Under the pieces are notes generated by a model. The model made no database searches. It saw nothing but the letters and a program-made list of their open reading frames with translations, and had not been told where the DNA came from. A stretch of 64,000 bases of DNA from Synechococcus sp. CC9902 (GTDB lineage Bacteria; Cyanobacteriota; Cyanobacteriia; PCC-6307; Cyanobiaceae). Positions 35,539 to 45,158 of this stretch are shown here, piece by piece. A program made the translations under genes and the position numbers. Where the stretch lies: the NCBI RefSeq assembly GCF_000012505.1, contig NC_007513.1:248001-312000 (forward strand), written 5' to 3'. Position 1 is the first letter of the stretch, and each line of letters starts with the position of its first letter.

Positions 35539-35929
35539 GGGCTTCTGACGGTGAAGTGGGTCAGGCCCATCGCGCTGGCCGACTTGATAAATCTGAGAAA
35601 AGTCTTAAGATCTTGGTATCGACCGAGGCGCAGCTCGTCAAGAGCGAATGCCCGCCAACGCGCATAAAAGTTGCATTCTTGATGCAATCGCGGCTACAGC
35701 AGAGACAGATGAGTTCTCCGCTGGATATCCACTTTGGCATTGCTGAGGTGTTGGTGTCCTTTTGACGGTTGGGGCTTTGCCTCTCTGTCCTGATGCGGTC
35801 CACCCCCAGCGTCCGACGTTTTCCGTCGACCCACTTGCGGCGAAGAGATCGAAACAGTGATTTCACTTCTTTGATTTCCGGCTGCCATTGCGTCCATCCC
35901 TAAATCGTTCTCCTTGAGGGGATTTCTCT
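35539..35929. other. 391-base gap between histidine kinase and DUF3155 gene
   Basis: No convincing gene. A 69-codon plus frame (35556-35765) and short minus frames have no family features. A small hairpin (CGACG-TTTTC-CGTCG) occurs near 35815-35829, and a purine-rich ribosome-binding site (GAGGGGA) lies just before ATG 35930. The stretch must hold two divergent promoters and could hold a long leader or a small RNA, but I see no known ncRNA signature. Confidence 0.4.
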
Positions 35930-36298
35930 ATGTCCAAGAAAAGAAAGCGCATTAGCCGTCGCAGGCTTGCTGGACAACGCGTTCTTGCGCATGTTCAAAC
36001 GCATCATTTAGAGACTGGCGAATACAAACCTGTTACCGCCGCACGCCGTTATATCGCTGAAGGCGGTCTCGTACCACCTGCTCTGTTGAATGTGCGCCGT
36101 AATGAGCACACCACAGACCGTTTCTTCTGGGGTGAGAAAGGTTTGTTTAGTGCTCAGTACGCAGAAGAGAACCACTTTCTCTTCCCCTCTTTAAGAATTA
36201 TCGTCGACTCTGTTGGTGAGGACACCCTGTTTGAGGGTCTGGATCTCACCTCCGATGACTGGGAGGAAATGGAGGAATATGAATACGCCTTCGTCTGA
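35930..36298 (+). CDS. DUF3155-type conserved cyanobacterial protein
   Basis: This 122-residue protein has a strongly basic N-terminus (KKRKRISRRRLAGQR), the segment GEYKPVTAARRYIAE, and an acidic C-terminus (TSDDWEEMEEYEYAFV). This pattern matches the DUF3155 family, present across cyanobacteria. Function unknown; the basic start suggests nucleic acid or ribosome contact. Its stop is directly followed by the convergent esterase stop. Confidence 0.85.
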   Translation: MSKKRKRISRRRLAGQRVLAHVQTHHLETGEYKPVTAARRYIAEGGLVPPALLNVRRNEHTTDRFFWGEKGLFSAQYAEENHFLFPSLRIIVDSVGEDTLFEGLDLTSDDWEEMEEYEYAFV

Positions 36299-36868
36299 TC
36301 AAGGCAACTTCAACATTGTTTGAAGTGTGACGTTTAACGGTTGCATCATCTCCAAAGGGATGGTGTGGCCGTTTTTGAATAGGAGGGCTTCGCAGCGCTC
36401 AGAATCAAGACGTCCCTTGATCAACTCGAGTGCACCGGGTGGCACAATTTCATCCTCACTCCCATGCATGGCGAGAACGGGGGGATGGTTGAGCGGTGGC
36501 TGCCAATCGGGATGAGGGTAGCCACTGCAACTAATGACGCCAGCGAGCGGGAGGCTGCAGCCGCAGCTCAGGGCCATCGCTCCACCTTGGGAAAAGCCAA
36601 ATAAAACGGTGCGCTCGAGCGGAATGCCATCCCTTGAGAGGCCGAGTAAGCGAGTCGTGAGCTGTTGAACAGCGTTGGGGACTGCATCCCAGTCCGATGG
36701 AAAGAGTCCGTACCACTGGCGCCCCCCCGGTTGTGGATGTGGTTCTGGTGCTTCGAGGCAAACAATGTCCAGTGGCTCTGGGTGTTGGGCTGCTAACTGC
36801 TCGCCTAGGGGTTGTAGGTCAGCTGCTGTTGCGCCCCATCCATGCAGCAGCACAAGGCGTTGAGGCAT
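36299..36868 (-). CDS. Alpha/beta hydrolase (carboxylesterase/phospholipase-like)
   Basis: This 189-residue hydrolase carries the full catalytic triad: the nucleophile elbow GFSQGGAM, the Asp in HGSEDEIVP and the His in NGHTIPLE. The oxyanion strand LLHGWGATAADL is at the N-terminus. It resembles the small carboxylesterases/acyl-protein thioesterases. The substrate is unknown. It is divergent from purH (56 bases). Confidence 0.9.
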   Translation of the reverse strand: MPQRLVLLHGWGATAADLQPLGEQLAAQHPEPLDIVCLEAPEPHPQPGGRQWYGLFPSDWDAVPNAVQQLTTRLLGLSRDGIPLERTVLFGFSQGGAMALSCGCSLPLAGVISCSGYPHPDWQPPLNHPPVLAMHGSEDEIVPPGALELIKGRLDSERCEALLFKNGHTIPLEMMQPLNVTLQTMLKLP

Positions 36869-36924
36869 CCGGATGTTTGGTCAACTCATGCGTAGGTTGG
36901 CTCAAGACTTAGTCATGTCGCCTG

Positions 36925-38487
36925 ATGGCTCCTGTCGCTCTGCTGAGTGTGTCCGACAAATCTGGGCTTTTGCCGTTGGCCGAGGCTCTGCATCGAATCC
37001 ATGGCTATCAATTGCTCTCCAGTGGTGGCACCGCCAAGGTGCTTGAGCAGGCTGGCCTTCCGGTAACCCGTGTTTCCGAGTACACCGGGGCCCCTGAGAT
37101 TTTGGGTGGCCGCGTCAAAACGCTGCATCCCCGTGTTCACGGTGGAATTTTGGCCAAGCGTGGTGATGCGGCCCATCAGAACGACCTTGAACAACAGAAC
37201 ATCAACTTCATTGATGTGGTGGTCGTGAATCTGTATCCCTTCCGGGAAACAGTTGCCAAGGCTGATGTCACTTGGGATCAAGCGATTGAAAACATTGATA
37301 TTGGTGGGCCCACCATGGTGCGCTCTGCCGCGAAAAATCATGCCGACGTTGCTGTTCTGACCAGTCCAGATCAGTACGACCGTTTGCTTGAAGCGATGGC
37401 TCAAGCCGGTGGTGAGGTGCCGGCGGCATTACGCCGTCAGCTTGCTCTTGAAGCCTTCCAGCACACTGCGGCCTACGACACCGCCATTAGCCGCTGGATG
37501 GACCAGGCGGTGGCCGCAGATGGATCCCCTTGGCTTGAGGCGGTTCCTCTGCGTCAAACCTTGCGCTACGGCGAGAACCCTCATCAGAAAGCCCGTTGGT
37601 ATAGCCATGCCCAGCAGGGATGGGGCGGTGCGGTTCAACTGCAAGGCAAGGAACTGAGTACGAACAATCTGTTGGATCTCGAAGCTGCTCTCGCCATGGT
37701 TCGGGAGTTTGGCTACGGCTCTGATGGCGCTGAGCCGGCTGTTCAGCCAGCCGCGGTGGTGGTGAAACACACCAATCCCTGTGGTGTTGCCATCGGATCG
37801 GATGTGTCAACTGCACTCACGAGGGCCTTGGATGCTGATCGAGTCAGTGCCTTTGGGGGAATCGTCGCCATCAATGGCGTGGTGAGCGCCGCAGCGGCAG
37901 GGGAACTGAAAAGCTTGTTTTTGGAATGCGTCGTGGCGCCAAGCTTTTCTCCAGAAGCCAGAGAGATTCTTGCGGCCAAAGCGAATCTGCGTTTGCTGGA
38001 GCTCCAGCCTGCCGCGATCGATGCGGCGGGCCCCGACCACGTCCGCAGCATTCTTGGTGGATTGTTGGTTCAAGACCTAGACGATCAAGCGATCACACCA
38101 AGCGAGTGGACAGTGGCAAGTCAGCGGCCTCCCTCATCCCAGGAACAGCAGGATTTGGAGTTCGCTTGGCGATTGGTGCGTCACGTGCGTTCCAACGCCA
38201 TCGTGGTCGCCTCCAAGGGGCAGAGCTTGGGCATAGGGGCCGGTCAAATGAACCGGGTTGGCTCGGCTCGCCTCGCGCTTGATGCGGCTGGGGATCAAGC
38301 CACAGGGGCTGTGCTGGCCAGTGATGGATTTTTCCCGTTTGACGACACCGTGCGTCTTGCGGCGAGCCACGGAATTACAGCTGTAATTCATCCAGGTGGC
38401 AGCTTGCGCGATGCGGATTCGATCAAGGCCTGTGACGAACTGGGGCTCGCAATGCTGTTAACAGGCCGTCGACACTTCCTTCATTGA
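36925..38487 (+). CDS. purH: Bifunctional AICAR transformylase/IMP cyclohydrolase
   Basis: This 520-residue enzyme performs the last two steps of purine synthesis. The N-terminal MGS-like cyclohydrolase domain begins [15 protein letters not shown] and has the STGGTAK-type loop (here [10 protein letters not shown]) and [17 protein letters not shown] (shortened). The C-terminal transformylase has [19 protein letters not shown] and the SNAIV...GAGQMNRV region. The gene is complete. Confidence 0.97.
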   Translation: MAPVALLSVSDKSGLLPLAEALHRIHGYQLLSSGGTAKVLEQAGLPVTRVSEYTGAPEILGGRVKTLHPRVHGGILAKRGDAAHQNDLEQQNINFIDVVVVNLYPFRETVAKADVTWDQAIENIDIGGPTMVRSAAKNHADVAVLTSPDQYDRLLEAMAQAGGEVPAALRRQLALEAFQHTAAYDTAISRWMDQAVAADGSPWLEAVPLRQTLRYGENPHQKARWYSHAQQGWGGAVQLQGKELSTNNLLDLEAALAMVREFGYGSDGAEPAVQPAAVVVKHTNPCGVAIGSDVSTALTRALDADRVSAFGGIVAINGVVSAAAAGELKSLFLECVVAPSFSPEAREILAAKANLRLLELQPAAIDAAGPDHVRSILGGLLVQDLDDQAITPSEWTVASQRPPSSQEQQDLEFAWRLVRHVRSNAIVVASKGQSLGIGAGQMNRVGSARLALDAAGDQATGAVLASDGFFPFDDTVRLAASHGITAVIHPGGSLRDADSIKACDELGLAMLLTGRRHFLH

Positions 38488-38494
38488 GATGGGG

Positions 38495-38510
38495 GGGGTC
38501 CATGGACCCC
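38495..38510. terminator. Palindrome after purH
   Basis: A perfect 16-base palindrome (GGGGTCCATGGACCCC) begins 7 bases after the purH stop. It can form a short hairpin with almost no loop, but no U tract follows, so it is only a weak candidate terminator or a protein-binding site upstream of the DUF4079 gene. Confidence 0.3.
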
Positions 38511-38540
38511 TAGCCTCGCGGCAGAGCCGTTACACCTCCA

Positions 38541-38999
38541 ATGCTGGCCACCCTTCCTTTCACGCTGAATTTCGCCCACCCATTGATGGAGTGGAGTTTG
38601 TTGGCAACCGGTGGTTGGGCGCTTTATCTCGGCATCAAGGTCAAACGAACTCGAACGGGAACTCCTGAGCAGCGCAAGCTTCTCGTGCCCAAGAAGTTTG
38701 CTCAGCGCCACTACCTCTGGGGAAGCATTTTGTTGGCGTTGATGACGCTGGGAACCCTGGGTGGCATGGCGGTCACGTATCTCAACAACGACAAGTTGTT
38801 TGTTGGCCCTCATCTCCTGGTCGGCTTAGGGATGACAGGAATGCTGGCGGTCGCGGCTTCGCTTTCCCCCCTGATGCAGCGGGGAAATGTGATTGCTCGC
38901 AAGGTCCACGTCGGCCTGAACATGGGAATGCTCACCCTGTTTCTTTGGCAGGCCTTCAGTGGCATGGAGATCGTCAACAAGATTTGGACGAGCCGTTAA
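38541..38999 (+). CDS. DUF4079-type membrane protein
   Basis: This 152-residue protein has about four transmembrane helices: PLMEWSLLATGGWALYLG, LWGSILLALMTLGTLGGMAV (shortened), LLVGLGMTGMLAVAASL and VGLNMGMLTLFLWQAF. The repeated His residues (AHPLMEW, QRHYLWG, GPHLLVG, RKVHVGLN) suggest haem or quinone contact, as in DUF4079 proteins of cyanobacteria and plastids. Function unknown. Confidence 0.82.
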   Translation: MLATLPFTLNFAHPLMEWSLLATGGWALYLGIKVKRTRTGTPEQRKLLVPKKFAQRHYLWGSILLALMTLGTLGGMAVTYLNNDKLFVGPHLLVGLGMTGMLAVAASLSPLMQRGNVIARKVHVGLNMGMLTLFLWQAFSGMEIVNKIWTSR

Positions 39000-39031
39000 A
39001 CAACCTGGCCTTGGTTGAGTCCCCTCTCTAG

Positions 39032-39673
39032 TTAGAAGGCTGCTCGTCGTCGAGGCGGGCAGTCCAAGTCGTGGGACGCGTGGAAGTCTTCTTGCACTTT
39101 CCAGGTCAGCCGTCGCGAGATCTGACGCACGATCTGCTTGAGCAAATGGTCTCCGCTGGACTGGACAAGATTGTCCGGAAGCATGGTGATGACTTTTGGC
39201 AGACGAATCCAAACGGATAAATCAAGATCCCATTGAACCGACGTGCCGACTTGCCCCTTGGGATTGGGTTCATCACCACTCTCCTGCATGGGAATGAGGT
39301 GCATGCTTGCTTGAAAGTCGACGTCGTAGTGCTCCCTCAGGTCTTGCGCTTTGGGGGTTGATGGGATGGTTTCGATTCGATAAATGCCCTTGTGTTGGGG
39401 GAGGAGTCGTAAGGCAATGGTGGGTTCAACTTCAAACCCGAAGTTCCCAAATTTTCCGAGGGTGAGGTCATAGGACTGGGCGTCGATCGGATGCACTCGC
39501 ATCGGAGCGGCACAGCGTTCGAACCAACCCTGATGGCGATCTAAGTACTCCTCGACTTGATCGCTTGCCAACATCATCTCCATCTGATCGGAGAACTGAC
39601 TCCGGTAGCAGCGCACCTGAGGGTCATTTTCATGACGCAAATTAGCGGTGTCGGTGCGCGACAAGAGCAACAA
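39032..39673 (-). CDS. DUF1997-type protein
   Basis: This 213-residue protein matches the DUF1997 family shared by cyanobacteria and chloroplasts: LGKFGNFGFEVEPTIALRL (shortened), YRIETIPST, and DLDLSVWIRLPKVITMLP (shortened) before a C-terminal basic segment. No catalytic residue is evident. The fold may bind a lipid or pigment. The first residues (MLLLSRTD) may be extra, with a later start possible. Confidence 0.8.
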   Translation of the reverse strand: MLLLSRTDTANLRHENDPQVRCYRSQFSDQMEMMLASDQVEEYLDRHQGWFERCAAPMRVHPIDAQSYDLTLGKFGNFGFEVEPTIALRLLPQHKGIYRIETIPSTPKAQDLREHYDVDFQASMHLIPMQESGDEPNPKGQVGTSVQWDLDLSVWIRLPKVITMLPDNLVQSSGDHLLKQIVRQISRRLTWKVQEDFHASHDLDCPPRRRAAF

Positions 39674-39733
39674 AATCGGGAGTTGGCTGGTGCAAGACCA
39701 GGGAAAGATGAACCAATGTAAAGCTGATTGGCG

Positions 39734-40933
39734 TCAGTTTTCGCTGAGGCGCATCAACTTTTCGATCACAGCTTCCACGGCTCGATCTGGAGTGGATGCT
39801 CCAGACGTAATTCCTACGGTGACAGGCCCAGCTGGCAGAAAGACCTGATCGCGTTTCAAGTCCTCGGACAGAGGTTTGTGTTCAATTGAGTTGGTCGTTT
39901 CGTCGATCCTGTCGGGTGTATCGATGTGGAACGATCGGATGCCGCGACTGACGGCTATTTCCTGCAGATGGGTGGTGTTGGAAGAATTGAAGCCCCCAAT
40001 TACCACCAACAGGTCTAAGGGCTCGTCAACGAGGGAGAACATGGCGTCTTGACGTTCTTGTGTGGCATCACAAATGGTGTTGTACGCCAAGAAATGCTCG
40101 TTCAGATCAGCGGGGCCGTACTTGCTCAGCATGGTGCGCTCGAACATTCGGCCGATTTCTTCGGTTTCACTCTTCAACATGGTGGTCTGGTTGGCGACAC
40201 CGAGACGCTCCAGGTCTCGGTCTGGATCAAATCCTTCTGAACATGCTTTGGCGAAACGCTGCATGAATGCTTCTCGATCCCCTTTGCCAAGGATGTAATC
40301 AACGACGATCTGGGCTTCTTCGAGATCCAAAACCACAAGGTAGGTTCCGGCAAATGAGCTCGTCGCCAGGGTTTCTTCGTGTTTCACCTTGCCGTGGATC
40401 ACGGAAGTGAAGGTGTGCTTTTTGTGTTTCTCCACGGTGTTCCATACCTTGGAGACCCATGGACAAGTGGTGTCCACGATGTGGCAACCCCTCTCATTGA
40501 GCAGTTGCATTTCCTGAACGGTGGCCCCGAAGGCGGGAAGAATCACAACGTCGCCGGATGTGACTCCTGAAAAATCCTTCACCCCCTCCTCAACCGGAAT
40601 AAACAAAACGTCCATCTCGCGCAGATGATCGTTGACGGAGGGGTTGTGGATGATTTCGTTGGTGATCCACAACCGCTCGCTGGGGTAATGACGTCGCGTC
40701 TCGTAGGCCATCGCGACGGCACGTTCGACACCCCAGCAGAAGCCAAACGCTTCGGCTAGATGAACATTGAGGCGTCCATGCGTGAGCTTGTAGCCGTTAT
40801 CGCGAATCGTGCCGATGAGCCCGCTTTGATAGGCCTGCTCAAGATTTTCGGCCACTTCTTCGGCTCGCCCGAACCCGCGCCGGTTGTATCGCTCTGAGTG
40901 GTGGAGGGAGCGCTTGAAGGCGTGGGTGTCCAT
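39734..40933 (-). CDS. ispH: 4-hydroxy-3-methylbut-2-enyl diphosphate reductase
   Basis: This 399-residue 4Fe-4S enzyme makes IPP and DMAPP in the MEP pathway that feeds carotenoids, chlorophyll phytyl and quinones. The three cluster Cys contexts are visible: [19 protein letters not shown] and [10 protein letters not shown]. The length is the longer cyanobacterial/plant type with an N-terminal extension ([22 protein letters not shown], shortened). It is upstream of the amt terminator. Confidence 0.95.
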   Translation of the reverse strand: MDTHAFKRSLHHSERYNRRGFGRAEEVAENLEQAYQSGLIGTIRDNGYKLTHGRLNVHLAEAFGFCWGVERAVAMAYETRRHYPSERLWITNEIIHNPSVNDHLREMDVLFIPVEEGVKDFSGVTSGDVVILPAFGATVQEMQLLNERGCHIVDTTCPWVSKVWNTVEKHKKHTFTSVIHGKVKHEETLATSSFAGTYLVVLDLEEAQIVVDYILGKGDREAFMQRFAKACSEGFDPDRDLERLGVANQTTMLKSETEEIGRMFERTMLSKYGPADLNEHFLAYNTICDATQERQDAMFSLVDEPLDLLVVIGGFNSSNTTHLQEIAVSRGIRSFHIDTPDRIDETTNSIEHKPLSEDLKRDQVFLPAGPVTVGITSGASTPDRAVEAVIEKLMRLSEN

Positions 40934-40991
40934 GACGTGCGCTTTGATGTACTAACTCTATGGGGCCTGCGGAGGAAGCAGGGCATAAAAA

Positions 40992-41013
40992 AGCCCGGCC
41001 GGTGGGCCGGGCT
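40992..41013 (-). terminator. Rho-independent terminator of amt
   Basis: A perfect 9-bp GC-rich stem (AGCCCGGCC / GGCCGGGCT) with loop GGTG. Read on the minus strand the stem is followed by a TTTTT run. It lies 23 bases after the amt stop (41036), a textbook intrinsic terminator. Confidence 0.88.
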
Positions 41014-41035
41014 GAAGGAAAGCGTCCTTGAGGAC

Positions 41036-42505
41036 TTAATTCGTAGTGGAGAAACCGGCGTAGGCCTCCATTCCATGTTCGCCGATGTCGAGACCTTCGG
41101 TTTCTTCTTGTTCGGTGACACGAATGCCGCCGAAGAGTGCGCCGATGATTTTCCAAGCAACGAAGCAGGTCACCACGGTCCAGATGGCGTAAGCACCAGC
41201 GCCCAAGGCTTGGATGCCGAGCTGCTCAATTCCACCACCAACGAGAAGGCCGAGGGGGGAGCCGTCGCCCTGAACATCAAAGCCCCAAAGGCCGATCACA
41301 ACGGTGCCCCATACGCCACAAACGCCGTGAACTGAGAAGGCACCAACAGGATCATCAATCCCTGCATTGTCGAGCGCCGAAACAGCGAACACCACGATGA
41401 TGCCGCCTACCAATCCAGCCACCCAAGAGCCTGGAAGGGTGAGGTTGCCGCAACCGGCGGTCACGCTCACCAGTCCGGCCAAAATGCCGTTGATGATCAT
41501 GGTGAGATCAGGCTTTTTGGAAGTGATCGTGGAGATCACCGTCGCGCCAATGGCGCCACCAGCTGCACCAAGAGTTGTGGTGACAGCGACGTAGGGCACC
41601 CACTGGTCCATCGCGAGTTGGGAGCCTGGGTTGAAGCCATACCAGCCAATCCAAAGGATCAGGCAACCAAGGGTGGCAATCGACATGTTGTGGCCAGGGA
41701 TGGCCTGGGCCTTGCCGCCTACGTATTTACCGATGCGGGGGCCAAGCAGCATGGCGCCGACGAGACCAGCCCAGGCACCAACGGAGTGGACGATGGAAGA
41801 ACCAGCGAAATCGATGAACTCTTTGTTGCCAACGCTGTTGAGCCAACCACCATTCCATTCCCAGCTGCCGGCAACTGGGTAGATGAAAGCGGTCAGTACG
41901 AGGGCGAAAATCACAAACTCGCCAAATTTGATTCGCTCAGCTACGAGGCCGGAAACGATGGTGGCAGCTGTGCCAGCAAAGGCGGCTTGGAAGAGGAAAT
42001 CAACCGTTGGCACAAGGCCAGCTTCACTAATGGTTTCAGCAGTAACGGCTGGATCGAAGAAAAATCCTGCGAAGTACAGCCAGCCGTCGATCGCAGCATC
42101 GCCATACATGAAGGAGTAGCCAACAAACCAATAGGCGGTCACCGCGAGGGCAAACACGAAGAGGTTTTTGGCAAGAATATTGACGGCGTTTTTCTGACGG
42201 CACATGCCGGCTTCGACCATGGCGAAGCCGGCATTCATGAAGATCACCAGGATCGTGGCGACCAGCAGCCAAAGGTTGTTGGCAAGGAAAGCGGCTGATA
42301 GCTCGGGAAGCTCTTCAGCCTTGGCCGACAACGTAAAGATGCCAAGACCAAGCAATGCCAGCGGTGCGCAAGCGAGCCAGATGGCGGCGCGGTTGGAGCT
42401 GAATCCCCTGATGCTGTTGAGCAGCAACATGGGGCCGTTTAAAAGACTTGCTTCTTGAAGCGTTTTACGCCTTCGCAACGGTGGCGATTGATAGGCAGTT
42501 GTCAT
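41036..42505 (-). CDS. amt: Ammonium transporter
   Basis: This 489-residue Amt/MEP channel-type transporter has about 11 transmembrane helices. Signature segments are present: AGFAMVEAGMCRQKN, FAGSSIVHSVGAWAGL, GWYGFNPGS and the second pore His in FSVHGVCGVWGT. An N-terminal leader (SLLNGPMLLLNSIRG) precedes a signal-like segment ending SAKAEELPELS, so it is probably processed. ATG 42505 is the family-like start; the frame upstream to 42676 is the spacer after sfsA. Nitrogen control through NtcA is expected from knowledge of the family. Confidence 0.95.
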   Translation of the reverse strand: MTTAYQSPPLRRRKTLQEASLLNGPMLLLNSIRGFSSNRAAIWLACAPLALLGLGIFTLSAKAEELPELSAAFLANNLWLLVATILVIFMNAGFAMVEAGMCRQKNAVNILAKNLFVFALAVTAYWFVGYSFMYGDAAIDGWLYFAGFFFDPAVTAETISEAGLVPTVDFLFQAAFAGTAATIVSGLVAERIKFGEFVIFALVLTAFIYPVAGSWEWNGGWLNSVGNKEFIDFAGSSIVHSVGAWAGLVGAMLLGPRIGKYVGGKAQAIPGHNMSIATLGCLILWIGWYGFNPGSQLAMDQWVPYVAVTTTLGAAGGAIGATVISTITSKKPDLTMIINGILAGLVSVTAGCGNLTLPGSWVAGLVGGIIVVFAVSALDNAGIDDPVGAFSVHGVCGVWGTVVIGLWGFDVQGDGSPLGLLVGGGIEQLGIQALGAGAYAIWTVVTCFVAWKIIGALFGGIRVTEQEETEGLDIGEHGMEAYAGFSTTN

Positions 42506-42553
42506 GAGCGAGAGAGCAGAACTGCAAAAAACGCGTGAGGATGTATCCCCACG

Positions 42554-42567
42554 AACTTGTACAAGTT
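42554..42567. promoter_or_regulatory. Perfect 14-bp palindrome in the amt upstream region
   Basis: AACTTGTACAAGTT is exactly self-complementary and lies 49-62 bases upstream of the amt ATG. It could be a binding site for a dimeric regulator. It does not fit the spaced NtcA consensus GTA-N8-TAC. On the same strand, further upstream, GTA-N8-AAC is only a partial NtcA-like match. Confidence 0.35.
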
Positions 42568-42600
42568 GTCGCCTGCCTTTGCCATCAAATGTTTCTATTG

Positions 42601-43374
42601 CTACAGATTTTGAAATTTCTTGAGCGGACGTAACCCTTGCCAGCTGATTTCGTTGGATTGGTAACGAAAACAGCATGGAAGAACTTCAACGCCTGCCTCT
42701 AATGCGTCGCGAAATAGCGACCCGTAGCGCGGGTCTGCTTCGTCGCCCGGAGCGAAATCCATAACATCAGGACGACTCAGGCAAGGAACTAAAACGGCTC
42801 GTGCCTCTGGAAGCACGCCCATTAATTCAATTAGATGCTTCTGCCCTCGCTCCGTCACGGTGTCTGGGAACAGTGCCGTGGTTCCGTCGGTCCAGGTTGT
42901 GTTTTTCACTTCGAGGTAAATCAAGCGCTGATCGGGATTGCTCTCCCCTGGAGTCAGCAATAAGTCAATGCGGCTTCGACGGTTTGTTCCATAGGCGACC
43001 TCAGCACGAATGTTGCTGATGGCTCCCAACTGCTCCGATAGGCATCCAGCTTCGATGGTGGCTCGAATGAGTCGATTCGGAAGGGCTGTATTAATGCCTG
43101 CCCAGCACGGCTGACCATCAGCACCAGGGACTTCTGCTTGCTCCCAGGTCCAGGCCAGTTTTCGTTTGGGTGAAGGCGCATGCCGCAGGCGAACCCGTTG
43201 GCCTGGGATCAGAACACCTGTCATCGGGCCTGTATTGGCACAGTGCGCTGTGACGACCTCTCCATTGCTGAGCTCAATATCTGCCAGAAAACGTTTGTAT
43301 CGCTTGATGAGGACGCCCTCTTGCAGCGGTTCAAACTCCAGCAAGGGCATGTCCAGGGGGGGAAGGCCGGTCAT
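42601..43374 (-). CDS. sfsA: DNA/RNA nuclease SfsA family protein
   Basis: This 257-residue protein matches SfsA: FEPLQEGVLIKRYKRFLADI (shortened) at the N-terminus, VTAHCANTGPM, and the nuclease core RIDLLLTP...YLEVKNTTW with the PD-(D/E)xK-like Asp and Glu-x-Lys. Originally named for sugar-fermentation stimulation in E. coli, it is now regarded as a nuclease family. It ends 95 bases before amt. ATG 43374 is used; MPLLEFEPL eight residues later is an alternative. Confidence 0.92.
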   Translation of the reverse strand: MTGLPPLDMPLLEFEPLQEGVLIKRYKRFLADIELSNGEVVTAHCANTGPMTGVLIPGQRVRLRHAPSPKRKLAWTWEQAEVPGADGQPCWAGINTALPNRLIRATIEAGCLSEQLGAISNIRAEVAYGTNRRSRIDLLLTPGESNPDQRLIYLEVKNTTWTDGTTALFPDTVTERGQKHLIELMGVLPEARAVLVPCLSRPDVMDFAPGDEADPRYGSLFRDALEAGVEVLPCCFRYQSNEISWQGLRPLKKFQNL

Positions 43375-43441
43375 GGCGCTAGCCGATGGCTCCCCATGCT
43401 GACCCGCTGTGCCCCCACAATGCGGCCATCGCTAGAGCCCC

Positions 43442-45049
43442 ATGGCACGTTCACTGAAGGGCATTGCAGTGGTTGTCACCCTTGGCACCCTGCTTAGCAA
43501 GATCGGTGGGTTGGCCAGGCAGCTTGTGATTGCAGCCGCTTTTGGGGTGGGTGCTGCCTACGACGCTTACAACTACGCCTACGTCTTGCCGGGCTTTTTG
43601 TTGATCCTCCTAGGGGGCATCAATGGGCCGTTTCATAGCGCCATGGTGAGTGTTCTTAGTCGGCGACCACGGGAGGAGGGGGCCCACATTCTTGCTGCGC
43701 TGAACACCACCGTTAGTGCTCTGCTTCTTGTGGTCACTGTGTTGTTGGTGCTCGCAGCGGATCCGTTGATCTCGTTGGTCGGCCCCGGACTGAATCCGCA
43801 ATTGCATGCGATTGCGGTGGTGCAGTTGCAAGTCATGGCACCGATGGCGCTCTTGGCCGGGCTGATTGGCCTTGGTTTTGGTTCGCTCAATGCCGCCGAT
43901 GAGTTTTGGATCCCGGCGATTTCGCCGCTGATGTCGAGCCTTGCGCTGATGGTTGGTGTTGGCCTCCTCTGGTGGCAACTCGGAGGAGAGATCGGTGCAC
44001 CGTCCTCCGCCATGGTTGGTGGTCTTGTGTTGGCTGCTGCAACGCTGGTAGGAGCCCTCGCGCAATGGCTCATCCAGCTGCCGGCGTTGATGCGGCAAGG
44101 ATTGGCTCGGTTCAAGTTGGTGTGGGACTGGACCCATCCGGGCGTTCGTGAGGTTTGGCGGGTCATGGGGCCTGCAACGTTGTCGTCTGGGATGTTGCAA
44201 ATCAATGTGTTCACCGATCTTTTCTTTGCCTCAGGCATCGTTGGTGCGGCCGCGGGTCTCGGTTACGCGAACCTGCTGGTGCAGACACCACTTGGCTTGA
44301 TCTCCAACGCGTTGTTGGTGCCCTTGCTGCCCACATTTGCGCGCTTGACTGCTCCAAAGGATCAGCCTCAGTTGCTGGCCCGTATTCGACAGGGGTTGAT
44401 GCTTTCGACCGCTTCGATGGTCCCGATCGCAGCGTTGTTCATCGCTCTGGGTACTCCAATCGTGGCCTTGGTGTACGAACGCGGCGCGTTTGATTCAGCC
44501 GCCGCACAATTGGTGGCGGCATTGCTGATGGCCTACGGCCTTGGGATGCCCGCCTATCTCGGGCGCGATGTTTTGGTTCGAGTGTTCTATGCCCTTGGAG
44601 ATGGCACAACACCATTTCGCCTGTCTTTGGCGGGAATCGGTCTCAATGTGATTTTTGATTGGCTGTTGGTGGGAGGGCCTACTCCATGGGGGAATCAGTC
44701 GCCCTTCAATTTCGGCGCCTCAGGCTTGGTGCTGGCCACCGTTGCCATCAACGTTCTGACCTGCTTGGCGTTGTTGCTCGTGCTCAAACGCCGCATGCCA
44801 GCGATGACGCTGATCCCTTGGGGACTGGATACGACGCGTTTGCTTTTGGCGGGGGCTCTGACCGGTTGCATCGTTTGGGGGCTGTCCCTTTGGGTGGACT
44901 GGCCCTTGGGCTGGTTTGGTTTGCTGGCACGCGTCGGGATACCAAGCCTGTTGGGTTTGGCCTTCTTTGGCCTGATCGGTTCGGCGTTAGGGGTTGCCGA
45001 GGTCCGGGAGATCGGAACGATGGTGCTCCGTCGCATGCGATTGCGTTGA
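43442..45049 (+). CDS. murJ: Lipid II flippase MurJ (MviN family)
   Basis: This 535-residue membrane protein has about 14 helices of the MOP fold: TLLSKIGGLARQLVIAAAFG (shortened), AYDAYNYAYVLPGFLLILLGG (shortened), and YGLGMPAYLGRDVLVRVFYALGDGTTPF (shortened). It moves lipid II across the inner membrane for peptidoglycan synthesis. The ATG is at 43442, 67 bases from the divergent sfsA start. Confidence 0.94.
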   Translation: MARSLKGIAVVVTLGTLLSKIGGLARQLVIAAAFGVGAAYDAYNYAYVLPGFLLILLGGINGPFHSAMVSVLSRRPREEGAHILAALNTTVSALLLVVTVLLVLAADPLISLVGPGLNPQLHAIAVVQLQVMAPMALLAGLIGLGFGSLNAADEFWIPAISPLMSSLALMVGVGLLWWQLGGEIGAPSSAMVGGLVLAAATLVGALAQWLIQLPALMRQGLARFKLVWDWTHPGVREVWRVMGPATLSSGMLQINVFTDLFFASGIVGAAAGLGYANLLVQTPLGLISNALLVPLLPTFARLTAPKDQPQLLARIRQGLMLSTASMVPIAALFIALGTPIVALVYERGAFDSAAAQLVAALLMAYGLGMPAYLGRDVLVRVFYALGDGTTPFRLSLAGIGLNVIFDWLLVGGPTPWGNQSPFNFGASGLVLATVAINVLTCLALLLVLKRRMPAMTLIPWGLDTTRLLLAGALTGCIVWGLSLWVDWPLGWFGLLARVGIPSLLGLAFFGLIGSALGVAEVREIGTMVLRRMRLR

Positions 45050-45158
45050 GCTCTCAGTTTGGATCTGGCCTGTGGGTTAGGCCATTGGGGGGATGGGTCT
45101 CGACAGATTCAGGGCCTTCGATCTCTCCGCTTAAGTTGCCTGTAGTGGCATCGAGGCG

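Noticed and set aside
35556-35765. 69-codon plus-strand frame upstream of DUF3155
   Set aside because: No recognisable motif and no ribosome-binding site; treated as non-coding gap.
41618-42298. 226-codon plus-strand frame opposite amt
   Set aside because: The minus strand encodes a full ammonium transporter; the plus frame is hydrophilic low-complexity sequence.
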